Source: Bin22 sp965207275
Lineage (GTDB): Bacteria > Chloroflexota > Dehalococcoidia > Lucifugimonadales > UBA3495
NCBI GenBank assembly: GCA_965207275.1
Contig: CBDBMH010000002.1
Coordinates: 2,108,001-2,172,000 of the forward strand
Direction: 5' to 3'
Length of the DNA: 64,000 bases
Numbering within the stretch: position 1 is the first letter of the stretch; each line of letters begins with the position of its first letter. This document shows positions 26,308 through 35,423 of this stretch, in pieces. The translations under genes were made by a program, and so were the position numbers. A model generated the notes under the pieces. The model worked only from the letters and a program-made list of their open reading frames with translations, was not told where the DNA came from and searched no databases.

Positions 26308-26622
26308 GTACGAACCATGTCGCCGCCCGCCGGAAAATGCCCGCAAGTCAAGGCGTTCACCGTTCACCTCCTTTAGAGGGCGGATTTCACGCCGCTTCAG
26401 CTACGAAACCGCCGGGAAATCACCCCGCCCGCCTCCCTGCCGCCAGTGTCATTTCCCTGTACACCCCAATGACATCACGAAAGGGTCCCCCGGCATAAGC
26501 CCTTGAACGTCCCCACATATGTGCGGCCCTCCGGGCGGTTATGCCGGACGCCCGGGCCGTTCACACTCTCTGGCGGCGTTGGCGAACACGTCCATCGCCG
26601 AGACCGCAGAGAGGTGAACGAG
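26308..26622. other. Leader region of the conjugation operon
   Basis: No gene. A GC inverted repeat near 26520-26570 (GGGCGG...CCGGACGCCCGGG) and a candidate start region with GAGGTG at 26611-26616. No clear sigma70 promoter seen. Confidence 0.35.
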
Positions 26623-27234
26623 TTGACGCAGAAGATCAGACCACGGCCCATCCGCCGGGCCGTGTTGCTCCTGGCGGCGCTGCTGCTGGCGGCGGTTACC
26701 GCCGTCCCCGCCAGCGGCGTCACCCTGGCCCAGTCCCCGCCCCCCGACTCCGACAACCTCAGCCTGGTCAACCGGGACCGGCAGATGGTGGAGCGCAAGA
26801 AGGACGGCGAGTTCGTGGCCCGCCCCGTCTTCAGCCGCAGGATCGACGTCCTCCACTACGCCCTGCGCCACCCGGATACCGGCGAGTGGGTCACCAACAC
26901 CTACCGGGTGCAGGGCGGCGAGAAGCAGCTCACCGAGGGCTGGGAGTACACCTTCGAGTACCCGGCGCTGGACGGCCAGCCGGAGCTGCACCCGGAGCAG
27001 GCTTTCCTGATGGTGATGTCCGTGCCAAGGACTGGCGGGGGCGAGCACCACGTCTTCCACGCCCTGGTGCCGGTCCACCAGCCCAAGGGTCTATGGGACA
27101 AGGTGCTGGGCGCCCTGGACCCGGACCGCTGGGCCCGGGCCGCCGCGGCCTGGATTATCCAGGGGGTCCACGGGACCCTCTGCGGCGTGGTGGAGCGGGC
27201 GGCCCAGGAAGACATCGCCGAGTGCGGGGGGTAG
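26623..27234 (+). CDS. Secreted/periplasmic protein at the head of the conjugation operon (203 aa)
   Basis: Start chosen at TTG 26623 (GAGGTG 6 bp upstream); GTG 26614 is an alternative, and the longer frame from 26503 would place a charged tail before the signal peptide. The signal peptide is residues 1-38 (AVLLLAALLLAAVTAVPASG, cleavage near AQS). The mature part has a DVLHYALRHPDTGEWVTNTY segment and a C-terminal amphipathic region with WARAAAAWIIQGVHGTLCGV. No known domain recognised. Its stop is 4 bp from the next start, so it belongs to the type IV secretion operon, perhaps as a surface-exposed component. Confidence 0.6.
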   Translation: MTQKIRPRPIRRAVLLLAALLLAAVTAVPASGVTLAQSPPPDSDNLSLVNRDRQMVERKKDGEFVARPVFSRRIDVLHYALRHPDTGEWVTNTYRVQGGEKQLTEGWEYTFEYPALDGQPELHPEQAFLMVMSVPRTGGGEHHVFHALVPVHQPKGLWDKVLGALDPDRWARAAAAWIIQGVHGTLCGVVERAAQEDIAECGG

Positions 27235-27238
27235 CGGT

Positions 27239-28210
27239 ATGGGAGACATCCTCACCGGAACACCCCCCGGACTGACCTACGACCACCCGATTGTCCAGCA
27301 GGCGTGGCTGGCCGTCTGGGCCGTGGCGTCGGGAATGCTGGTGGTGATCCTGGGCTGGATGGGGCTGAGCTTCATCGTCCAGGAGCACCTGGGAAACCAC
27401 CAGTCGGGCTGGCGGGAGATGGTGCCCCGCCTGGTGCTGGGCCTGACCGCCGCCGCCTCATCCCTGTGGTGGTGCGCCCTGGTCATCGACGTGGCCCACG
27501 CCGTCTCCCAGTTCATCGCCTTTGAGCTCAACGTCACCCCCGGCGACCTGCTGCGGGCGCCGTTGGAGCCGCTGCTGAACGCGGTCATGGCCGCCAACAC
27601 CGGGCTGGCGGTGTTCATCGCCCTGCTCTACCTGCTCTTCGGCTTCTTCATCCTCTACCTGCTGGTGCAGATGGTCCTGCGCCTGGCCCTGATCGACATC
27701 CTGCTGTGCCTGGCGCCCATCGCCCTGGGGCTGTGGATTCTGCCCCACACCGCCGGCTGGGGAAAGCACTGGCTCAGGCTGTTCATGACGGCGGTGTTCC
27801 AGCAGGCCGTCCAGCTCATTGCCATCGCGCTGGCCTTCGGGTTTCTGGGCGAGTTCGCCGAGATCACCGGCGGGGAGGCGGCCCAGGACCTGGTGTGGAT
27901 GCTGCTGATGGCCATCGCCTTCATGTACCTGGCGGGGCGCATCCCGTCAATGCTGGGGCACCACGGCACCTTCGACGCCTGGCTGCACACCCTCTACTTC
28001 GGGATGTCTCTGCCCGGTTCGATGGTGCGCTCGGGGCGCGCCCTGGGGCTGCTGGCCGGTGGAGTCGCCGGAGGACCGGCGGGAGCGGCTGCCGCAGCGG
28101 CGGCCACCGGAGCGGTCACCAGCACCGCCGGACAGGCGGTGAACACCGCGGCCCAGAACTCCACCCCCGCCGCCCAGACCGGCCCCACTCCCAGGAGCCA
28201 GGGACCGTAG
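27239..28210 (+). CDS. VirB6/TrbL-like polytopic conjugation protein (323 aa)
   Basis: About seven transmembrane helices in residues 20-265 (for example LAVWAVASGMLVVILGWMGL and FIALLYLLFGFFILYLLV), with the TrbL-type hallmark LIDILLCLAPIALGLWILP and then WGKHWLRLFMTAVFQQAVQL. The C-terminal 55 residues are Ala/Gly/Thr-rich and disordered. VirB6/TrbL proteins form the inner-membrane channel base of type IV secretion systems. It is preceded by the secreted protein with 4-bp spacing and followed by the pilin gene after 150 bp. Length is usual for the family in Gram-positive-type systems. Confidence 0.75.
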   Translation: MGDILTGTPPGLTYDHPIVQQAWLAVWAVASGMLVVILGWMGLSFIVQEHLGNHQSGWREMVPRLVLGLTAAASSLWWCALVIDVAHAVSQFIAFELNVTPGDLLRAPLEPLLNAVMAANTGLAVFIALLYLLFGFFILYLLVQMVLRLALIDILLCLAPIALGLWILPHTAGWGKHWLRLFMTAVFQQAVQLIAIALAFGFLGEFAEITGGEAAQDLVWMLLMAIAFMYLAGRIPSMLGHHGTFDAWLHTLYFGMSLPGSMVRSGRALGLLAGGVAGGPAGAAAAAAATGAVTSTAGQAVNTAAQNSTPAAQTGPTPRSQGP

Positions 28211-28360
28211 CCGACCACGACCACCAACGGCAGCGCGGACTTGTGCCGCTCATCGGACCGCCCCGGGAGGTGGAGCCATGTGCCAGTAACGACGAGTAAC
28301 CGGCGAGCGCCAGCAACCAAAGAAAGCGAGCGAGATTCAACCGACAAGGAGAACGAAGCT

Positions 28361-28648
28361 ATGGAAAACCTGACGCAGACCATATCCAACCTGGTGGCCA
28401 TCCTGCTGGGATTGGTGGGTGTCGTAGGGGTGGGCTACTTCATCTACGGCGCCTACATGTACCTCACCGCCTCCGGCGCCCCCAACCAGATGGAGCGGGG
28501 CAAGAGCGCCATGATGACCGCCCTGGCCGGAATCGTGCTGGCCCTCGTCGCCTATGGCGTAGTCGAACTGGTGGTGAACGCCGTGGTGGACCCGGCCGTC
28601 ACCCCCGACATTCCCGATCCCACCGACGGCGACGGCGACGACAGCTAG
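28361..28648 (+). CDS. VirB2/TrbC-like pilin or channel subunit (95 aa)
   Basis: The ATG at 28361 has AAGGAG 9 bp upstream, which rules out the longer 135-codon frame. Two hydrophobic segments (residues 8-36, NLVAILLGLVGVVGVGYFIY; and 55-80, ALAGIVLALVAYGVVELVVN) flank a short polar loop with NQMERGKSAM, the pattern of VirB2/TrbC pilins and of T4SS pilin-like proteins in Gram-positive elements. The acidic tail ends in DPTDGDGDDS. The gene sits between the VirB6-like and PrgI-type genes, as in other such operons. Confidence 0.75.
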   Translation: MENLTQTISNLVAILLGLVGVVGVGYFIYGAYMYLTASGAPNQMERGKSAMMTALAGIVLALVAYGVVELVVNAVVDPAVTPDIPDPTDGDGDDS

Positions 28649-28658
28649 GAGGTAGGGC

Positions 28659-30290
28659 ATGAGAGAACACGAGGTACCCACCCACGTGCAGGCCGAGGAC
28701 AAGGTGCTGCTGTGGTTCACCTTCCCCCAGATCGTGGCGGTGGTGGCGACCTGCGCCGTGGCCTACGGCATCTACCGATACTTCCCCCTCGGCCCCTCGG
28801 GGCTGAAGCTGGGCATCGCCATCCTCTTCGGCATCGCGGGCATCGCGCTGACGGTGGGCAAGGTGGGCGGCCGGGGGCTGCCCCTGGTGTCCGCCGACCT
28901 GCTGAAGTTCAACCTGGGAGCCAGGCTCTATGTTGGCTCCCCCCGCCAACTGGCCCGCAGCGAGGCCCCGCCGGCGCCGGAGGCGAAGCCCGACCCGCTG
29001 CGGCTGCTGGCGAAGAAGGCCGCCGGTGGAATCGGCAAGGCCGTGAAGGCAGCGCGGCGTCATGGCCGCAGGTCCTTCCGGCCCCATAGCTGGTTCGGCA
29101 AGCGGCGGCCCAGGGGAGCGGAGAGCGCCAACGGCGGCAATGCAGCCACGCCCAACGTCCGGGAGACCCAGGGCAAGAAGCCCCCGCATCAAGTGCGGGG
29201 CAGGCCCTGGTACAAGCTGCTGGCCATGGCCGGCCTGCTGGCGCTGACCCTGGCGGTCCTGCCGGGAACGGCCCTGGCCGACGACCCCGACGACGAGGAC
29301 CCGGGCTGGCGGCTGGACGAGATCTACTTCCAGCCCCCCGACCCGGTGCCCGGACGCCGCATCTACTTCGAGAGGCTGGCCGTCTCCGGCAATAACGCCG
29401 CCGTCACCCTGCGCGCCGCCCACGATCTGGACCTGAAGGTGCGGGTGTTCGGCGGCAGGACCGGCAAGACCCTGAAGATGGGGGCCAACGCCGTCGTCCA
29501 CTCCGGGGAGCGCAAGACCTACAACCTGGCCCTGGACGGCCCCCAGCCCTCCTTCACCTTCTCCTGGACGGACGCCCTGGGCTTCTCCGGGGCGGCGTCG
29601 CTGAAGAGCGGCCAGATTCCCTACCCCCTGCCCAGCTACGACGGCGGGTTGTGCGACCTGGAAGTGACCTCCCTGGAATGGACGCCGGGCAGCGTCAGGG
29701 GCGTCATCGCCTCGGAGTGCATCGCCGAGACCAGGCAGGAGGTGGACCTGCCGGTCTACGGAGGCCACTTCAGCCAGTCGGTTCCCGCCCTGCTGGACGC
29801 CAGCGTCGCTGGCATAACGGGAGCGGTGAACGTCGCCGCCGAAAGCAACAACACGACGACCAACTTTGTCGCGGGCGGGGAGACCAGTTTCGACCTGCCC
29901 GTACCGGACCGGCAGGCGATTCACGGCCTGGAAATCACGGCGGAGCTTGAGGCCACGCTGAACGTTCCGTTGCCGCCCATGTTGCAGACCACGCACCACC
30001 CGGCCCGCACCGACGTGTACACCCGAAGCGTGACCTGCACCTGCGGCGAGAGCAGCACGGTCAAGACGGTGCGCATCTCCGTCCACCACCCGGAGCACGT
30101 GCGGGCCGTGGAGGTTCAGCGCGCCCCGGTCACCCGCACCAGGACGGAGACCCTGCCCCTGGCGGACGGGCTGGGCGTGGGGGCCGACAAACCGTTTGAG
30201 TACCTGACGGTGCCGCCACCCAAGCCCCCGCCGCCGAGGGCCGAGCAGACCGAAGCCGGCGATTCCAGTTGGTGGGGTTGGCCGTGGTAG
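28659..30290 (+). CDS. PrgI-family (VirB3-like) protein fused to a large extracellular beta domain (543 aa)
   Basis: AGGAGGT lies 6 bp before ATG 28659. Residues 1-95 match the PrgI family: VPTHVQAEDKVLLWFTFPQI and two membrane helices (IVAVVATCAVAYGIYRYF and LGIAILFGIAGIALTVG). A charged linker follows, then a third membrane or signal-like helix at about 183-207 (LLAMAGLLALTLAVLPGTAL). Residues 210-520 are a beta-rich, presumably extracellular, domain ending in a Pro-rich tail. PrgI proteins are usually about 100-150 residues, so this fusion is four times longer. It probably tethers a surface domain to the conjugation channel. It overlaps the next gene by a few bases. Confidence 0.75.
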   Translation: MREHEVPTHVQAEDKVLLWFTFPQIVAVVATCAVAYGIYRYFPLGPSGLKLGIAILFGIAGIALTVGKVGGRGLPLVSADLLKFNLGARLYVGSPRQLARSEAPPAPEAKPDPLRLLAKKAAGGIGKAVKAARRHGRRSFRPHSWFGKRRPRGAESANGGNAATPNVRETQGKKPPHQVRGRPWYKLLAMAGLLALTLAVLPGTALADDPDDEDPGWRLDEIYFQPPDPVPGRRIYFERLAVSGNNAAVTLRAAHDLDLKVRVFGGRTGKTLKMGANAVVHSGERKTYNLALDGPQPSFTFSWTDALGFSGAASLKSGQIPYPLPSYDGGLCDLEVTSLEWTPGSVRGVIASECIAETRQEVDLPVYGGHFSQSVPALLDASVAGITGAVNVAAESNNTTTNFVAGGETSFDLPVPDRQAIHGLEITAELEATLNVPLPPMLQTTHHPARTDVYTRSVTCTCGESSTVKTVRISVHHPEHVRAVEVQRAPVTRTRTETLPLADGLGVGADKPFEYLTVPPPKPPPPRAEQTEAGDSSWWGWPW

Positions 30291-30607
30291 GGCGCATCGC
30301 AGCCTTCCTCCTGTACCCGGCGGCGGCCCTGGCTTCCGTCGCCGCCGAGACAACCGAGGGCAAGAGGCAGCTGATGCTGGACGCCTTCGACAGGGTGCTG
30401 AGCGGCATGGCCTACGCCGGGGCCGGACTCTGCCTCTTCGCCATCGTCTGGGCCGGGTTCGTGCTGATGGCCGAGGGCGCCGAGGGCGAGACCCGCCGGG
30501 GCCGGGCCAGGAACGCCGTGGCAATGGCCGTCGTAGGCCTGGTGGTGGTGCTGCTGGCCAAGGGGATCGCCGCCGCCGTCAACGGCGGCATCATCCCCAG
30601 CCTGTAA
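30284..30607 (+). CDS. Second small pilin-like membrane protein (107 aa)
   Basis: GTG at 30284 with GGTGGGG just upstream is the preferred start; TTG 30269 and GTG 30272 are alternatives in the same frame. Two hydrophobic segments (residues about 5-20 and 47-100, including AGAGLCLFAIVWAGFVLMAE and AVAMAVVGLVVVLLAKGIA) flank a polar loop with ETRRGRARNA. The layout parallels the pilin encoded at 28361 and VirB2/TrbC proteins generally. It overlaps the PrgI fusion gene end and is followed 22 bp later by virB4. A second pilin-like gene on the other side of PrgI is unusual. Confidence 0.65.
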   Translation: MVGRIAAFLLYPAAALASVAAETTEGKRQLMLDAFDRVLSGMAYAGAGLCLFAIVWAGFVLMAEGAEGETRRGRARNAVAMAVVGLVVVLLAKGIAAAVNGGIIPSL

Positions 30608-30629
30608 TCGAGAGGAGGAGAAACAGGGA

Positions 30630-32849
30630 ATGAAAGCGACATTACCGAACGTCAAGACAATCATCAGGCGCGGCCAGCGGGAAGAGACGGCGGAACCCGT
30701 TGCGGAAGAACCCAAGCCGCCGCCGGACCTGAACCTGTTCTTCATGCTGTCCCACCTGGAGCACGACGGGCCGGTAAGGCTGGACGGGGTGAAGCTGGCG
30801 GTCTCGGAGGTGATGGGCCTGGAGCTGGACGAGCCCAAGCTGGGCGCCTTCGCCGGTTCCCTGAACGCCCTGGACTTCCCGGTGCAACTGCTGGTGCGCC
30901 AGCACCCGCCGGTATTGCAGGGCCTGAGGGACAGGCTGACCGAGAGCCAGCCGGAGGACCTGCCCCAGCAGACCCGCGACGCCGCCGACAGCCTGGGACG
31001 GCTCTTGACCACGCTGGAAAGCCGGGAGGGCATCCTGGACCGGCGGTTCTACGCCGTCTGCGAGCACGGCCGCAGGGACGAACTGCACGGGCTGCTGGCC
31101 CGGGGCGGGCTGGGAGTGTTCCCCCTGGCGGGAGAGCCACTGCGCCTCTTCTGGCTGTCCGCCGCCCTGGGCGGTTCGCCGGTGGAAAGAGACAAAATCG
31201 TGGAAACGGAGGTCGAGGTCAACCGCCGCGACATCCGCATCGGGGAGCGGATGGTGCGCTCCCTGCACCTGGGCAAGTGGCCCCGCTCCCTGGCCCCGGG
31301 CTTCCTGCAAGGGCTGATGGCCACCGGCGCGCCCATGGACCTGTCGGTACACCTGGACGCCATCCCGGCGGAGCAGGCGGCCCGCACCCTGGAGTGGCAG
31401 AAGGTCAGGTTCGAGTCGGCCCAGAGCCTTTCCTTCAAGCGGGGCCGCTCCATGTCGCCGGAGGCGGAGATCGCCCTGGAGGACGTTTCCCGGCTCAGGG
31501 ACGAGGTGCAGCGGGGCCGGGAAAGGCTGTTCCACGCCTCGTTGTCCGTCACCCTCCACGCCGATGACCAGGACACCCTGAAGGACCTGACCCAGAAGGC
31601 CCGGGCCCACTTCGCCGCCACCCTGGGCAAGCTGGACAACCTGGCCTTCCGGCAGCGGGAGGGTCTGCTCTCGACGTTGCCCCTGGGCCTGAATGCCGTG
31701 GCGGTGTGGCGGACCCTGGACACCTCCAGCCTGGCGCGGCTGTTCCCCTTCTCGCCGCCGGACCTGGACACCAGGAGCGGCACACTGTACGGCATCGACC
31801 TGCGGGCCTGCGCTCCCATCGTCTACGACCCCTTCGACGGAACGCACCTCAACGCCAACACCGCTGTCTTGGCGCGGTCAGGCTCGGGCAAATCCTTTGC
31901 CACCAAGCTGGGGGTGCTGCGGGGGCTGTGCCGGGGAGTGCGGGCCTACATCATCGACCCGGAGGGCGAGTACACCGACATGGCGAGGGCCGCCGGCGGG
32001 CGGGTGCTGTCCCCCGGCGTCCCCGGCCAGGGCATGAACCCCTTTGTCATCGACCGGGGCGACTCGGAAGAACTCCTCCAGCGCATCGGCAGCCTGCGCC
32101 GGTTGATAGAAGTCATGGTGGGGGAACGGCTCAGCGCCGAGCGGCGTTCCAGCCTGGACCACGCCCTGGCCGGATACTACTCCGAAAGACGGGAGCGCAC
32201 CGGCTTTAGGGACTTCTACGCCTACCTGCAAGAGGAGACGCCGGAAATCGCCCACCTGCTGCGTCCCTTCGCCACCGGCAGCCTGCGGGACCTGCTCTCC
32301 GACGAGGGCGACGACCTGCTGGCCCGCGAAGCGTTGGTGACGGTGTTCGACCTGCACCTGCTGGAACCGGAACTGAGACCGGCGGCGGCGATGGTCTGCA
32401 CCGAGACGGTGTGGGCCGCCGCCGCCCAGGACCCCCGGCCAAGACTGCTGGTGGTGGACGAGGTGTGGAGCATCATGCAGCACCCGGAGGGCGCGGCGTT
32501 CATGGTGTCGATGGCGAAGCGCGCCCGCAAGCACCGGCTGGGGTTGCAGTTCATCACCCAGGACGTGCAGGACCTCCTCTCCGAGGACTCCTCCCGCACC
32601 ATCACCGGCCACAGCGGCAGGGCGCTCTTGCAGAACGCGGCCTTCAAGCTGCTGCTCCAGCAGGACGCCGCCGCCGTCAGCGCCGTGGGCGAAGCCTTCG
32701 ATTTGCCGGTCGAACTGCAACGCTGGCTGCTGTCCTGTCCCCGGGGTGACGGGCTGCTGCTGGCCCGGGGCAACCGCTTCCCCATCCGCATCGAGGCCAC
32801 CCCCGAGGAGACCGAGGTCATCGAGTGGCGGCCCGGTCCCAGGCACTGA
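30630..32849 (+). CDS. virB4: VirB4/TraE-family conjugation ATPase (739 aa)
   Basis: AGGAGG lies about 13 bp upstream of ATG 30630. Walker A RSGSGKSF is at residues 416-423 with the catalytic Lys at 421. Walker B LLVVDEVW is near 606-613 (Asp610, Glu611). The later RKHRLGLQFITQDVQDLL carries the sensor-like Thr-Gln, all typical of VirB4 enzymes. The N-terminal 400 residues are the usual VirB4 assembly domain. VirB4 hexamers power pilus assembly and DNA transfer at the inner membrane. Length fits the 600-850 residue family norm. It is in the middle of a contiguous operon behind two pilin-like genes and before the coupling-type ATPase. Confidence 0.9.
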   Translation: MKATLPNVKTIIRRGQREETAEPVAEEPKPPPDLNLFFMLSHLEHDGPVRLDGVKLAVSEVMGLELDEPKLGAFAGSLNALDFPVQLLVRQHPPVLQGLRDRLTESQPEDLPQQTRDAADSLGRLLTTLESREGILDRRFYAVCEHGRRDELHGLLARGGLGVFPLAGEPLRLFWLSAALGGSPVERDKIVETEVEVNRRDIRIGERMVRSLHLGKWPRSLAPGFLQGLMATGAPMDLSVHLDAIPAEQAARTLEWQKVRFESAQSLSFKRGRSMSPEAEIALEDVSRLRDEVQRGRERLFHASLSVTLHADDQDTLKDLTQKARAHFAATLGKLDNLAFRQREGLLSTLPLGLNAVAVWRTLDTSSLARLFPFSPPDLDTRSGTLYGIDLRACAPIVYDPFDGTHLNANTAVLARSGSGKSFATKLGVLRGLCRGVRAYIIDPEGEYTDMARAAGGRVLSPGVPGQGMNPFVIDRGDSEELLQRIGSLRRLIEVMVGERLSAERRSSLDHALAGYYSERRERTGFRDFYAYLQEETPEIAHLLRPFATGSLRDLLSDEGDDLLAREALVTVFDLHLLEPELRPAAAMVCTETVWAAAAQDPRPRLLVVDEVWSIMQHPEGAAFMVSMAKRARKHRLGLQFITQDVQDLLSEDSSRTITGHSGRALLQNAAFKLLLQQDAAAVSAVGEAFDLPVELQRWLLSCPRGDGLLLARGNRFPIRIEATPEETEVIEWRPGPRH

Positions 32850-32924
32850 ATCCAGACCAAGACTGCGGTCATCCACATCCATCCAGTATCAACGTCAATG
32901 ACAACCGATAGAGAGGCAAACCTT

Positions 32925-35423
32925 ATGAATATCAACATCAAGAAAGCCCTGTTCGGCGACGGGCGCAACCGGCGTCCCCCGGTGCTGCTGGCGGTGACGC
33001 CGCCCCGCACCGGCGAAAGGACGCTGCTGGGGGTGGAGAACCTGCTCCAGTCCATCGCCGTCCCCGAACCCTTCTCCCTGGAACTGGCCGGAACCGCCGA
33101 CGGCGTGGTCCTCATGGTCCGCTGCCAGGACGACCAGGTGGTCAGGAGCCAGATCTCCGCCCACTATCCCCAGGCCCGCATCCGCCAGGTGCCGGTGGAG
33201 GACGACCCCATCTTCGTCCACCGGGGCGAACGGGCCTGGGGCCTCACCTTGCGATCGGGCGGGCCGGAGTACGTGCCCCTGCGCACCTTCCGGGACGACG
33301 ACCTGCTGGACCCGGGCTCCGATCCGTTGCTGGCGGTCATCGGCGCCCTGTCTTCCCTGCGCCCCGGCGAGCGGGTCCTGTGCCGCCTGCTGCTGCGTTC
33401 CCTGGGCCCCGACTGGTCCCAGGCCCACCAGCAGAAGGCCTTCAAAAACCCCGGTCTCCAGCGGCCCGATCCCTCCTACACCTACCACACCCGGCCCCTG
33501 CAACTGGACGGCGTGACCATGGCCGTGCTGGGCGCGGGGGCGCTGGCGGCCCTGCGAGGCTACCTCTGGATTCAGGACGGGGAGCACCTCAAGGCGGCGC
33601 TGCTGGCCGCCGGGTCCCTTTTCGGCCTGACCTTGGCCGGCTGGGGCTGGTGGCGCTGGAAGCAGGCCCGCAGCCGGATCCACGATCCGTTGCTGATCAA
33701 GGAGAAGGTGGCCCGCATCGCCTTCGAGGGCCAGCTGGAGGTCATCGCCGTCCTGCCCGACGGCGCCGGGGAGCGGCGGGCCGGGGAAATCCTGGAGTCC
33801 GTGGCCGCCGCCTACCGCCACTATGACCACCCGGCCGGGGCCAGGTTCAATGTCAGCGGCGTGAAGCCCGTCGCGCCGATCATGAACCTGCACCCCACCG
33901 GACCGGGGCTGCTCGGAAAGCGCAGCGTCCTGGGGGTCCGCGAAGCAGCGGCCCTGTGGCACCCGCCCGGCGAAAGGGACGAGACGCCCCTGGTGGAACG
34001 CTCCGGCTCCCGGGCCCTGTCCCCTTTGGCCCGCAGCGTCAGCGGCGGCGCCCTGGTGGGAGACGCCACCACCGGAACGGCCCAGCCCATCCGCTTCCCC
34101 GGGGACCTGCTGCGCCGCCACCACCTCTACGTGGCCCGCACCCGCATGGGCAAGTCCACCCTGATGCACCACATCGTCAGCCACAAGCTGAAGGAGAAGG
34201 CGGAGGGCCGCGACCACGACGCCATTGTCGTCGTCGACCCCCACGCCGACCTGGTGGCCGGAATCCTGGAGCAGGTCCCCGAGTCCCTCATTGACAAGGT
34301 GCGGCTGATCGACCTGGCCGACGAGAGCCGCGTTCCCGGCGTCAACCTGCTGGACACCCGCGTCTTCTCCGACCGAGACCGCACCGCCGACTCGGTGGTC
34401 AGGGTGGCAAGAGGGCTGTGGGAGCAGTGGGGTCCCCGGATGCAGTCCATCCTGGAGCAGACGGTCAAGACCCTGCACGAGGCCAACGAGCAGTTGGAGG
34501 CGGACCGGCAGCACACCATCCTGGACGGGCTGAAGCTGCTTTCCAACGACCAGTTCCGCGCATCGGTGCTGGCCCAGGTGTCGGACCCCTACCTGCTGGA
34601 GTGGTGGGCCCGGGACTTCGGCGGCTGGCACCGCCAGTACCGGGCCGAGGCCCTGGCCCCGGTGCAGACCAGGCTCTCCTACTACGCCTCCTCCAAGCGG
34701 GCCAGGGCCGTCCTGGGCCAGCCCCGTTCCACCATCGACCTGCGGGAGACCATCCTGGAGGGCGGCATCCTGCTGGTCTCCACCGCCCAGGGCGCCGTGG
34801 GCCGGGACGTGGCCGCATTGGTGGGCGCCTCCCTGCTCAACCTGGTGGACTCGGTGATCAGGGAGCAGGAGAGCCTGCCCCTGGCACGGCGTCGCGGCGC
34901 CCTGGTGGTGGTGGACGAGATGCAGTCCATGCCCGGCGTGGATTACGAGTCCATGTTGTCGGAGCTGGGCAAGTACGGCGCGTCCTTCATCCTGGCCACC
35001 CAGAGCCTGGCCAAGCTGAACGATCTGTCGCTGACCATGCGGGACACCATCCTGGCCAACGTGGGCTGCCTGGCCGTGTTCCAGGTGGCGGGCAACGACG
35101 CCAGGCAGCTGGTGTGGGAGCTGGGCCGGGACCGGGTGTCGGAGGAGGACATCGTTTCCCTGGACGTGCACCACTGCTACGTGCGGGCCACCGTGGGTAC
35201 GGAAAGGCTGCCGGCCTTCTCCATGATGGTGCGCAAGCCCGAGGACGGCGACCCCGCCGTTGCCGACCGCATCCGCGCCGCCGCCGACGCCTACACCCTG
35301 CCGGCCCGCGGACTGTCCGGCCTGATGGAGGGAGACGCCGACGGCCACGAGAAGGTCAGCGAGTACCGGCGGCTGCTGGCAGAGATGAACAACGGCGCCG
35401 GGCAGCGCGGGGAGGGCCAGTGA
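32925..35423 (+). CDS. TraG/VirD4-type coupling ATPase (832 aa)
   Basis: Start at ATG 32925 (AGAGG 8 bp upstream); an ATG at 32898 has no ribosome site. Two hydrophobic stretches near residues 200-245 (MAVLGAGALAALRGYLW and LAAGSLFGLTLAGWGWW) anchor it in the membrane. Walker A ARTRMGKST is at about 403-411 and Walker B VVVDEMQ at about 662, followed by SFILATQSLAKLND. This is the layout of type IV coupling proteins and TraM-like binding ATPases, which bring the DNA-relaxase complex to the channel. The N-terminal extension of about 190 residues before the membrane segments is longer than in VirD4. The 3' end overlaps the next gene by the TGATG motif, indicating translational coupling. Confidence 0.8.
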   Translation: MNINIKKALFGDGRNRRPPVLLAVTPPRTGERTLLGVENLLQSIAVPEPFSLELAGTADGVVLMVRCQDDQVVRSQISAHYPQARIRQVPVEDDPIFVHRGERAWGLTLRSGGPEYVPLRTFRDDDLLDPGSDPLLAVIGALSSLRPGERVLCRLLLRSLGPDWSQAHQQKAFKNPGLQRPDPSYTYHTRPLQLDGVTMAVLGAGALAALRGYLWIQDGEHLKAALLAAGSLFGLTLAGWGWWRWKQARSRIHDPLLIKEKVARIAFEGQLEVIAVLPDGAGERRAGEILESVAAAYRHYDHPAGARFNVSGVKPVAPIMNLHPTGPGLLGKRSVLGVREAAALWHPPGERDETPLVERSGSRALSPLARSVSGGALVGDATTGTAQPIRFPGDLLRRHHLYVARTRMGKSTLMHHIVSHKLKEKAEGRDHDAIVVVDPHADLVAGILEQVPESLIDKVRLIDLADESRVPGVNLLDTRVFSDRDRTADSVVRVARGLWEQWGPRMQSILEQTVKTLHEANEQLEADRQHTILDGLKLLSNDQFRASVLAQVSDPYLLEWWARDFGGWHRQYRAEALAPVQTRLSYYASSKRARAVLGQPRSTIDLRETILEGGILLVSTAQGAVGRDVAALVGASLLNLVDSVIREQESLPLARRRGALVVVDEMQSMPGVDYESMLSELGKYGASFILATQSLAKLNDLSLTMRDTILANVGCLAVFQVAGNDARQLVWELGRDRVSEEDIVSLDVHHCYVRATVGTERLPAFSMMVRKPEDGDPAVADRIRAAADAYTLPARGLSGLMEGDADGHEKVSEYRRLLAEMNNGAGQRGEGQ

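Noticed and set aside
32895..35348. An 817-codon minus-strand frame opposite the coupling ATPase
   Set aside because: Shadow; Walker motifs and membrane segments are on the plus strand.
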